64,000 bases of DNA from Gymnopus androsaceus JB14 (lineage: Eukaryota > Basidiomycota > Agaricomycetes > Agaricales > Omphalotaceae), in assembly GCA_009733575.1 (NCBI GenBank), contig ML769541.1, forward strand, positions 88,066 to 152,065, in the 5' to 3' direction. Every line of letters starts with the position of its first letter. Position 1 is the stretch's first letter. Positions 45,674 through 64,000 of the stretch are shown here, piece after piece. A model generated the notes under the pieces. It was not told where the DNA came from and ran no database searches. It was given only the letters and a program-made list of their open reading frames with translations. The translations under genes were made by a program, and so were the position numbers.

Positions 45674-47917
45674 ATGGCTCTCTATTTGAAAATTGCAGCC
45701 TACCACACATCATCCAGTCTTTGCGTTCCCATTGAAATTCCGTCCTCCTCGATTAGAGCTCACGATCTCTTTAAACTCGTCCTCGAGTACCAGTGGCCTC
45801 CTCGATTGAGCCGTTTTGCCGTTCCAAACCAGCCATTTGAAGAGGAAGAAGACTGGCAGGAATATGCACATAGGAAGACGCTGCAGGAGGGAGGGTTAGA
45901 GAAATGGTGTCAAATTTACAGTGAGGAAGACTTGATCGACTTCTCGAGCCAGGTCTCGAAGGGAATAAAGGCCATCAATGCCTTCGGAATCTATCGTGGT
46001 GATTGGAAAACGCGAAATACGACGAAGCTCCGCTGATTATTTCCAGATTCCGAGTACCGAACGATAAAAGTGGCGTTAAAGTACAAAAAATTGAATCAAG
46101 TCATTAAAATTCGTGTGCACCCGTGCTTTAATCCTGACGACCTTGATTGGGCGCTTCAGCTATCCCATAAAGGCTTCCGAACCACCAGAGAAATCCCTCC
46201 TGCCTTCTCGATACCTACTGATATTCTTCCGTCTTCACTGAGGTCCACTGGCCTCGTTCATGCTTTGCAGAGTCATCCCGGTAAAGCGTGGACTGAAGGG
46301 GCTCTAGAAACTGCATGTGGTTGCCTTACCACCAAGGAAGTGATACACGTTATCGCCAGCTCTATAAGTCAGTATTGCAGCGTACCTCTGTTGTTAAATT
46401 GGAGCTGATGGCAATATAGCATTCACCCTCCCAACGTCACCTCCCTCCATCCGAGAGCTCCAGAAAAGATTCCTCGCCCTATCTCTCAGCGCTGTTACTC
46501 CTTCCACTGGTGGCACGGTTGAAAAATTTAGTACTCGGCAATCTCAGACAGACTACTTCGAATGTGGAAGACCTGCTAACAAATCCCCCGTCTATCCTCC
46601 CTCCTTGTATTCCGATATTTGTGCCCGAGCGATTGATGCAAGGCATGAAGAACCTAGTGCATTGGACGAGAGGCTCTTTATTGCGCTTGACCCGGTCATG
46701 CGCGACATTTACGAGCATGAAGACCAGCGAAAATTGGGGGTTCGAGAGGTTTTGAACAACGAAGGTATTGGGTTCAAGCAATCCTCAATCCAAGAATCCC
46801 TCCCTAGCTCCACAGGTCGTTCGAGAATCCACACGTTTACTACTGATAAAGACTTATGTGTTAAGGTGGGTGTTGCTGGGGGCTCATTCTATGCACGGTA
46901 CCTTTATGATGAGGAAAAAAATGATACTGGGACTGGTGGTGCAGTGGCTTTCTTTGAAGGCCTCCTTTACTATTGTGCTGGATCGAAAGTAGTTTCTGAC
47001 CAACAGGTCAACAGTCACCTGCCCGCCGTCCTGATGACGGCTGTTGGTACGTTAACGTGCAGTCCCCTTTGCCCTTCTCTTTACAGTTCTTTTAGGAAAC
47101 ACTCTTTCAATTCACTTCTGTGTCTTTGTGGAACGACCTATTTCGCAGCTATTGGCTGAGCACACATTTGGGTACGACGAGTCCGATGGGTTCAGCGCTA
47201 TCGCGGTCTTCAAACAATTCATGTCCTAACCACAGCTCTCAATCAACTCCGTGCTCACTACGAGTCACCATCGTTCATCAATCCTCCCAAAGATTACCAA
47301 CCTCACTTTCCATATCCACGTTCATGCAAGTCGATTAGTCCTTCTGGTGGAGTCACCACCTTCAAGTATGATGGCCATCTTGATACAGATGTCAATCATC
47401 AGTATCGACTTTTCAAAGTTACTCTTGGGGATGGTAGGAGAGCAATTATCAAATTCACCCAGCGTTATGGATTAGATGCTCATCAAGCAGCCGAAAAACT
47501 TGGACTTGCTCCCGAGCTCATTGGGTACGAGGAGCTTCCTGCCGGGTGGAAGATGGTGTTGATGGAAAACCTTTCCTCAATGACCGCCTTCAGCCTCAAA
47601 AACTTCAGATTCTGTGTGGTCGTTGTTGGAAGGAGCGCTTAGCCAAACTCCATGTCGAGGGGTTTGTGCATGGAGACCTGCGCGCACAAAACGTGCTGGT
47701 ATCCGATGGCGACATCAAGGTCATCGATTGGGATTTCGCAGGCCGGGATGGGGATGTTGACTACCCAAGAGACTTGAATCGAGGGAGAGACCTGTGGCGA
47801 CCGAACGAGGTGAAGTCCTTGGTGCCGATCAAGAGGGAACATGATCAAGCAATGATTGAATACTTGTTATCCATACTGTGTCGCGTCAACGCAGAAAATC
47901 GAATGCGCTTAATGTGA
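45674..47917 (+). CDS. Kinase-like protein of an Agaricomycete-type family, with two frame breaks
   Basis: The first ATG (45674) has a good start context and opens MALYLKIAAYHTS. An N-terminal region of about 300 residues without a known domain is followed by a segment with AFFEGLLYYCAG and ISQLLAEHTF. The C-terminus is a small protein-kinase fold: the Lys strand GRRAIIKFTQRYG, MVLMENLSS, the catalytic loop FVHGDLRAQNVLV and the metal motif VIDWDFAG. Proteins with this layout are common, fast-evolving families in mushrooms. Introns at about 45992-46039, 46371-46419 and 47046-47086 are supported. The frame changes without an intron between 47160 and 47225, and again between 47575 and 47620. 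It may be a decaying gene or affected by assembly indels. The N-terminal part faintly recalls Crinkler-type modular proteins, which I could not confirm. Confidence 0.68.
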
Positions 47918-48858
47918 TTGAACCAAGGCTTGAGTAGCTATCAGGTTCACTAAACAGCCAAACGAAACGACGACGTGGAGACGATCGGTCGATTCGATTC
48001 CATCGTAAAACCTACTTTGCTTTAAAACAGGCAAGCAAGTACTTCCTAAGTACGATCCCTACATTCTACATAATTACAATATATAACAATATAACAACCC
48101 AGCCTAACCCAGCACTCTAAGTAAAAAAGACTAAATCTAAACCTAGGCCCTAAACATTCACATTCACACATTCATGTACTCAAACGTCGGGTTCCCCGAA
48201 CTAATCATAAATCTTTTTGAGGTACGGCAAGATTTCGGTACTTGGAGGACTCGGGTTTCGGAGAAGGGGAGGGCACGACGGAAGGCTGTTTGGGTGCCGT
48301 GTGGTGCCATGCATTTCTGTGCGTGTGTGAGGGGGGGGTGTTAGTGAGGTAAGTTGGAAATTGCAAGAAAAAAGACACGTACCTTGAACCCCTGCACAAA
48401 AAGCAACACCAACTTATTCTTAACCAACCTGTACCAAACCTCCTGTGGTAGTAGTTGTATACTGATCTGAGACTCGTTTTGACCGTCCCAACGTAGCCCA
48501 GTCGAACGTTGATCATTGGACACAACACGAATCTCTATAAGTATGAATGAATGCTAGAGTTTAATTTACAGAATGTTATACTGAATACTGAAATCATAAG
48601 GATACGCCTTGAGTGAGCACTCTGAATTCCACGCTAAAAAGCCAAAAGTATCTATGTACAAGGGTAACCGACCGTAAAACAAGCCTAAAGGAAACAGGAA
48701 GGACCGCAAAAGAAGAAGAGACATGGTATGTAGCAAATATCGATACAGGACAAAATGGGATGGATGGATGTGTGCAATGTATGTATATGAAGAAACGGAT
48801 GAGTGAATGAATGCGAATTGAGTAAAGGAAAGGAAAGGAAAGAAGAACGAAACACAAT
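47918..48858. other. Gap between two convergent genes
   Basis: Holds 3' UTRs of the kinase-like gene and of the PH-domain gene. Short tetranucleotide and pentanucleotide runs occur (GGAT at about 48757-48770, AAAGG at about 48824-48842). A possible coding fragment on the minus strand is listed separately. Confidence 0.45.
48205..48540 (-). CDS. Possible short gene or terminal exons, unrecognised
   Basis: On the minus strand, 48520-48390 reads DQRSTGLRWDGQNESQ, then EVWYRLVKNKLVLLFVQGFK, followed by a good donor (gtacgt). A second stretch after the acceptor at about 48315 continues in frame. The sequence looks like real protein but has no ATG in reach and no family I recognise. It could be the end of a gene whose first exon lies in 48540-48860, or a fragment. 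Confidence 0.3.
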
Positions 48859-51800
48859 CTACACGTTTACTACTCCAAACGACATAACCGAACCAGGACG
48901 AGAAAGCGAAAACGGCTTGTCATTGTCAACGTCAGGATCATTGGAATCTGTATTCTCAACAGACACACGATTCTGAGATTCCCCCTCCTCACCCTGTGCC
49001 ATAGGGGAAACAGCCTCTGGTGGTGGTTCAACTTCGGGAAGAGATATACGTTTGGAGCCCCGACGAGGAGGGGGTGAGAGGGAAGTAAGCTCTGGCTCTT
49101 CTGCCAAATCAGGCTCGTCTCCAACATGATGAACCTTGGGAGCAGGGAGGGACGGTGTCGTCGGGCTAGTAGGATGAAAGTTACTACTATTCGCGTCCTG
49201 ATTTTGTTTTTCAAAATAGTGCGTTGAGCCATTCTGATTCATGAAAGTGGGGGTTCCAGGAGGTGAGGAAGATAATACGAGAGGAGCCATGAGAGTCGTG
49301 GGTCGTACAGCAGACCAGGGGGGCGGCGATATAGGAGAGGAGGAAGTGGGAGATGGGGCACTGAGAATGCGGAGACGCTTCTTAATCGATGCTGCGCGTG
49401 ACGACGGGACGCCTGAGGGTATAGACGGGAGTGGTCCACGAGGAGAAGAAAGACCAAGACCATCCGCACCCGAGAGGGATGAAGGCATATTCGAAGGAGG
49501 GATAGGAGATCCCGGTATCGAGTATAGGCCCCCAGGAGAGTTGGTACCACTTTGGGACCTTCTATGTGTCTTCCTCGAACCAATGGAACCTGTGGGACTT
49601 TTCGGAAGCTCGAGCTCGTCTGGTCTGGGAGGCAATGTACTAGATGGAGGAGGTTTCGGCGCCATCAATGAAAGCCTTATCGCACGGCTGGCAACAGAAT
49701 CACGGAACGATTTATTGTGTGTCGGAGGCGCAGGAGCTGACACTGGTGGTGAGAGGGGTGAGGGCGATAATTCACCGGGGGCAGGAGGAAGAGCAAACGT
49801 AGGAGCTGGACGAGGAGGGGGAGCCATAGAAGATCGGTGTGATGACGAAGCCCTGGAGTGACCACTTCCTGCGGCTTGAGCTCCAGCAGATACCGGAGTG
49901 GAAGTCCCCGAGGCCTGTGTGGAGGTGGCGCTCAACGCGGAGATCGCTGACGAGACGGAAGCGCGTTTAGAAAAGGAAGGAAGGCTGGAGACAATGCTGG
50001 AGCGAGAAGAGGAAGGTCGACTCGAGTTGGAATGTGTAGTCATTGAAGAGGCACGTCGTTCTGTAGCAGCTCCACTATATGGATGTGATTGGGATGTATT
50101 TAGCAGAGGCTTCGCCGGACTTGAGCTCAAGCGTTTGTCGTTACTGTTCGGGGAGCTCGGTGGAGTGGTGGAAGGCGCAGCGGGAGGGGGCCCACTTGGA
50201 GGCGTGAGTCGTTTGGGTAGCTGGCGGGACCAACGTTTACTCGAGGCCACTCCAAGAGAACTACGTTTTCCGCTACCCATGCTGGCTCGCTTATCATTAT
50301 CCGGAAAACTCCCAAACCCACCCTCGTCACTAGTTCTCCTTGCCCTACCAGAGGATAGAGGTCCATCAAGGCCACCCATTTCCTCTAATTCTTCCTCTGA
50401 ACGCCCCGACATCCCTGACCTTGCCGATCTTGCCGATCTCGAAGACAAAGACCTCGGTCGATGCTCGACATCAAGGTTCCCGGAACCTGGCGGGGTCCCA
50501 AACGAGAACGAAAACGCGCTTTGGCCACTTGCGCGTTTTGCTACCGGGCTGCTGTTCCACGCTGGCTCGGGAGTAAGGCTTCCACTCGTATTGATACGAC
50601 TAATATTTGGAGAACCACCCAGAACGTCAATGTCCTCTAGATTTCTTTGGTCTCTGATGAAAGGCGATTCCTGGAGCTGTAGTTGCTGGGACTGGGGTGT
50701 ATTTATAATCGGCGGAGTATGAATCTCCGAAGTAGACGTCCATCTCTTTCGTGGAGGAGGCTGAAGGGAAAATGACTCGCCCACAGAGAGTACACGATTT
50801 GCCCTTGTGCCTTCTCTTGAACCTGAACTAGATGCAACAGGCATTCCCGGAGCAGTATCCGAAGACATTGCCGTGTCTTTGCTGAACAGCAACCCGGGAC
50901 GCGCAGTCATACTTCCATCATGTTCTTCTCCGACATGTGCAAGTGGACTTTGGATAATTCTGCGATCGAGGTGGCTCTGGGGTGTCTGTAAGGGGGAAGG
51001 AGTGATACCCAGAGCACCAAAATCTACAGTAGGGAGCATGTATTCCCATAGAGCCTCCGAATGCATTATTGTCGGTCGGTGGTGAGCTTGCTCGTAGAAT
51101 ACTCATGAGGTTATTTCCTTTCGATAATCCAGACGACTTTGAATGTCCGAAACTTCCCATACTGGCGACAGAGTCTGGTCGCTCAACCCGAGCGGAGACG
51201 GATGAGTCGTCATAGTCATCGACGATACTCCTAGAGCTTGAACGTGGACGTCCGGTAGAATATCCAACAGAAGTCCTGCTGTTCCCAAACAGTCCTTTCA
51301 AAGAAAGAACAGCTCCACTTCCAAGACCGGGAGAGGAAGCATGTTTACTGTGAGAGCTGGAAGGACGCGACTTTTTGCTTGACTTTATGGAAGACAAGGA
51401 AGCAGCGTCGTGCCCGGAATGTGAATGAGAGCTAGGCGTCGTTGGAGACGTCGCAGGTGAGATTGCGTGCCCATTTCCGATGGAAGAGTTGAATGCACCT
51501 CGTGTGGGAGACGTAGGGGAACTGATAATACCTTGAGCGCGCATAGACATCATAACGTCCATATCGCCGCGGGGTTCATTTCCAGAGGAGGGAAGCGACG
51601 AGCCAAGGCCGGCACGAATCGTTCTTGAAGCAAAGTAAGTAAACTCGCGAATACGCGGGTCCAAAAAGTACGCACCGCTGTCCAAAAACCTTGTTTTTTA
51701 TGCTTTCGATCCACCGCTGCTTCTCCAAAGGGTCAACGATATAAAACAGCCACATCGCTTGCTCCTTTCCCTTTACATCCTTGGCAGTGTCCCGCTTGCG

Positions 51801-53050
51801 AGCATGTTCATCACGCACGAAACCAACGTCGACACCAGCAACCTGGACTACACCCTTCTTACCGCCGATCTCTTCTTCGGATACGAATATGACCGAGTCT
51901 TCATTGATCTCGAGTCGCTCCAATTCGCGTTCATCTGGGGATGCACTTTTGAAGAGATGTAGGTATGATACATGGACGCCAGGAAACGGCAAGGAATTGG
52001 AATTGGAATTCTCAATCGTGGGAGTTGTAAGAATGAGATGTCTCGCTTTCCACTGCTTGCTCATGGCGAATATCCTCAAGGATGAGGAAGGATAGTACTT
52101 TGGCAATGTTCCTGAGGACGCCGTCTGGACATAGGGTGCAAGAGCGCGCCATGTAGAAGGGAAGGACGGGACTGGGGCAATTTGAGGTAAGGCGGGCTGC
52201 AAAGATTGAGGCAGGGACGGAGGCAATTCAGAAGGATGAAAAGGGAAAGCTGCAGGCATGGAGCCTGAACGGTTTCGACCGTGAGCTAGGGTAGGGGAAA
52301 GCGGGGGATGAAGGGACGTCGTGGAAGTCAAAGCAGAACGATGGTTGTTAGGGGCCTGTGACTCTGAGGTCCGTGCGGATTCTGAGCCATTCTCCTCCCG
52401 CTCCCGCAGAGTACCATTCGAAGCCACACTATGCACAGATTCGCTGTAATCATCAGTATGACCTTGGTGCCCAATAGTGCTACTAGCAAGACCCAATGCC
52501 TGAGCAGCCTCCTCTCGCAGTCTGACGCGCTCCCGGGCCTCTTCATCAACATCAACCGTACTACACTCATCTCCTGCAGCCTCCATGGAAGCCATATTAG
52601 CAGCACTAATCTCCAACACGTCCGGAAGAATCAGATTCATCCGAAAGTTGGGATTCTGGCGCGGAGGTGGTTTTTTCTTTTTGCCAAACTTGAACGGACT
52701 GTATTCTTGAAACAGCGCGCTGCTTCGTGACAAGGAAGAAGAGGTAGAAGCCGTAGATAGGATTGAGGAACGTCTGCTGCTGGGCGAAGTCGGAGCGGAA
52801 ACCCCCCCTGCACTTGTCGGTCGAGGAATGAATGTGTAGAGGGATGGCGACGGCGGTTCTGTAGCCATATTATTACCGAGAAAACGAAGGCAAAAAAGAA
52901 TCAAGAAAACTTGCCTGTATAATCTTCAGCATGCTCCTTTTCTTTTCCCTTGTAGCTCGTCCTTCTTTCTCTTTCCACTGCGGAGTTGGCAGACCTATAC
53001 TGCTGCGACATTACGGGCGATACAGGTCTCTTGGTGCCCAGAAAAGTCAT
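48859..53050 (-). CDS. Large Ser/Pro-rich protein with a PH-like domain
   Basis: A protein of roughly 1300 residues. Near the N-terminus are a Ser-rich stretch and KFGKKKKPPPRQNPNF. A PH-like domain spans about 52080-51690: WKARHLILTTP, SYLHLFKSA, then AMWLFYIVDPLEKQRWIESI. The rest is low-complexity Ser/Pro/Arg with one conserved island, FYEQAHHRPTIMHSEALWEY. Supported introns are at about 51678-51627 and 51158-51098, the latter joining phase 1 to the island above. The nearest ATG to the conserved part is at 52868. A likely GC-AG intron at 52914-52859 joins an upstream exon that starts at 53050 (MTFLGTKRPVSPVMS) in perfect phase, so I extend the gene to there. The stop follows SFGVVNV at 48859. 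Such proteins may act in polarity or membrane signalling; no function is claimed. Confidence 0.8.
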
Positions 53051-53677
53051 TGACTGTTGAGCAGCGAAGAGGCCGGTCGTAAGTATGGTCACCAAATCAA
53101 AGCCTGATGATCATACCGGGTTATAGATACCGTTCTTGGTATGGCGCTGCACGAACACCCATGAACGAAAAGAGAAAATGAAAGCTAGAACGGAAAACTT
53201 GCTTACTGTCCCTAGCCGCGGAATCTTTTCATCAATTTCCCTTACGGCAAAATTTGGCCTTTTGAGCTTTCGAACAAGGCGTTCATTTTAGGTGCATTAA
53301 TCAGATCGATTGCCCTCTTTCTGTCACTCTGAAGCTCTCGGATTTGTACATTTCCCGGGAATCCAGACTCCAGTATCCCTCAGACTCTTAGCAGGACGTC
53401 TTTCCTTCGCGTGGCCGGGTCGACGCGTATTAGATAAATATCCAATCAGGGCCTTTCAGGGCACACAAAATTAATTAAAACTCGCTCATAAACCCATTTG
53501 GATTGGCCGGGACCATTCCATCATTGTCGGATCGCCCTCAACATGAAAACGTCGCATGTAACGCTCCAGTAGTAGTTATTAGATTCATAGTCTTGTACAG
53601 CATACAAATACAGCGATAAATTTACGAACAAGAAACATACAAAACAATAGACCCAATACGTATGTATGAATGAACGA
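53051..53677. other. Gap between PRP8 stop and the PH-domain gene
   Basis: A 627-bp spacer with the PRP8 3' UTR and the PH-domain gene promoter. An ACGCGT element is at 53423-53428. No gene is seen. Confidence 0.5.
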
Positions 53678-62695
<9,018 letters not shown>

Positions 62696-63304
62696 CCTCA
62701 ACCAATCAAGACGGAGGATGGAGTTGAGTTGAGAAAGTCAAATCGGCTCGGAGGAGGGTCTTGGTAAGCACTTCTCACGACTCGGAGCCGGCTCATCCGC
62801 AAAATTTGAGTCGACGACTGCAGTATGCAAAATACAGAATTGTATGCTCTACAGTGATGTAAATGCGGGTGCTATGAATTCGAACTATTGCTACTCTCTT
62901 AGTATTACTACCGCTTCGTCCAGAGACTATCGCTTTGCTACAAACGAACCCTGCCCTTGCTTGGGCTTGGATCTCCAGGTTTGTTTAACAAAATCCGAAA
63001 GCAGCAGAAATATTCGTTCGCTTCATAGAGACGAGATAAAAAGTCAATACAGTGTGAAATTGATGTTCGTGCGTGCTTGGAGTGCGCGTGCTAGTACTAC
63101 GTACTTGTCCCATCCGAAGATACAAATCGATACCGAAGCCATAAAAAAAGCTATATATCCATCCGAGTCCACCCTACGCTCCGACCACTGGCAGCGGAGT
63201 CAATCCATCGTTGAGGTCGAGAGAAGCTAAAGATTCCAAGATGAGAAAACAGGCGAACATTAGCAGTAGCTTGGACATACAAACCAAATGCAAACCCGTT
63301 CAAG
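62696..63304. other. Gap upstream of PRP8
   Basis: A 609-bp gap holding the PRP8 promoter and the 3' UTR of the right-edge gene. A 128-codon plus-strand ORF at 62844-63230 has no recognisable content and is not called. Confidence 0.5.
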
Positions 63305-64000
63305 TTACGCTGGCTTCTTGTCTTTCATAGAACGACTCACTACAGGCCAAAGAATGAGAAAATGAAACACACGATTCCAGGATTAGACTCGGACATACCT
63401 CCAACTCCAAAGGTTCGTTTTGCTTTCGCGCCGAGAGCCTTTGGATGAAACTTAAAATCAAAGAAAGATTTGATACGAAGTTGGACGCTCACCTTCAACG
63501 GAGCGCCGATCGTCTGGTTGCCATTCTCCTTACGCTGAGGCCGAGCCGGTTTGGACAGCTTACTCTTCTAGAAATTATCGATAATCAACAACGCCGTCTA
63601 ACAATGGAATAAAATTTACCTTAATAACCCGAGCCTCCTCCGGCTCCACCTCTGCATTGCGATTTCTCTAAAGATCGCGTTGAGATGACAATCCAACGAC
63701 CAGGATGAGAAATATACCTTTAACGGTGTGACTGGACCTGTCAGCGCAAACCGTTTGATGCTTGCCTAGAAGATCAGACTGAGATGAGAATTCAACAATA
63801 AAAATAACAAGTTTTACAGTCGATAAGGTAACACCATCCAGTTTTGAGGAAATTCTCTGACTACGTCTCTGTCATGCACATCTGAATATCCCTTCGATGA
63901 TAATAGTGCAAAACCCACATACCAAGACCAATGGCGTCTTCGAGTTCGAGTCATGTCCAGCTTCCTCCTTCCGTTGGAATTCAGGAATCCTAAATGTTTC
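63305..64000 (-). CDS. Basic protein with a KEN box, 3' part only (runs off the right edge)
   Basis: Six exons can be read on the minus strand from the window edge to the TAA at 63305-63307, with nearly all junctions in phase 0. Visible pieces are ETFRIPEFQRKEEAG, ISSKLDGVTLSTASIKRFAL, TGPVTPLKRNRNAEVEPEEA, KKSKLSKPARPQRKENGNQT and ALGAKAKRTFGVGG, ending SRSMKDKKPA. The introns are at about 63921-63858, 63818-63766, 63719-63671, 63619-63571, 63491-63430 and 63397-63345 (approximate). The product is Lys/Arg-rich, and RKENGN contains a KEN motif, a recognition signal for the APC/C ubiquitin ligase. That would suit a cell-cycle protein, but one short motif is weak evidence. The family is not recognised and the start is outside the window. 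Confidence 0.62.

Noticed and set aside
49241..50722. Long plus-strand ORFs opposite the PH-domain gene (206 and 274 codons)
   Set aside because: They are antisense shadows of the Ser/Pro-rich minus-strand exon; such GC-biased low-complexity coding often leaves the opposite strand open.
62844..63230. 128-codon plus-strand ORF in the gap upstream of PRP8
   Set aside because: No recognisable domain or splice pattern, and it lies across the probable PRP8 promoter and the 3' UTR of the neighbouring minus-strand gene.

Overview
The window is nuclear DNA of a filamentous fungus, most likely a mushroom-forming basidiomycete (Agaricomycetes). Most genes are split by many short GT-AG introns of about 45-65 nt. 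Genes are dense on both strands, about one per 3.7 kb. Several proteins have the make-up usual in that group: a divergent F-box protein, a lineage-type kinase-like protein, a bestrophin-type channel with a long low-complexity insert, and Ser/Pro-rich PH-domain proteins. I see no rRNA, tRNA, CRISPR array or intact transposon. The species cannot be named from the sequence alone.

Layout, left to right: the 5' part of an unrecognised acidic protein (minus, off the left edge); dihydrofolate synthase FOL3 (minus); an F-box protein (plus); a KRE6/SKN1 beta-1,6-glucan synthesis glycosidase (plus); an SDR oxidoreductase (minus); the U4/U6 recycling factor PRP24/SART3 (minus); a GRASP Golgi protein (minus); about 2.4 kb of gene-free DNA with a degenerate repeat; a PPR-like mitochondrial protein (plus); a Zn2Cys6 transcription factor (plus); the SUMO E1 subunit AOS1 (plus); a 1.7 kb gap with a 120-bp tandem duplication; a TcuA-like FAD oxidoreductase (plus); a PX-PH phospholipase D (plus); a small acidic protein (plus) between two copies of a duplicated segment; a bestrophin-like channel (minus); a 3.2 kb gene-poor gap; the WEE1 kinase (minus) sharing a short promoter with a damaged kinase-like gene (plus); a large PH-domain protein (minus); the spliceosome core PRP8 (minus); and the 3' part of a basic protein with a KEN box (minus, off the right edge).

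There is no operon-like pathway cluster. PRP8 and PRP24 both serve the spliceosome; AOS1 (SUMO), WEE1 (mitotic entry) and GRASP/PLD/KRE6 (secretion, lipid signalling, cell wall) are ordinary core genes. No biosynthetic cluster or clearly novel system is visible.

The most useful non-obvious observations concern gene integrity and splicing. Five places need a one-base frame correction, including one inside PRP8, which is essential. This points to assembly indels as at least part of the cause, so the frame breaks in the F-box, TcuA-like and kinase-like genes should not be read as pseudogenes without checking. Two introns look like the rare GC-AG class, one of which would move the start of the PH-domain gene upstream. 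A duplicated intergenic segment brackets the small gene near 35.3 kb and includes the last codons of the neighbouring bestrophin gene.
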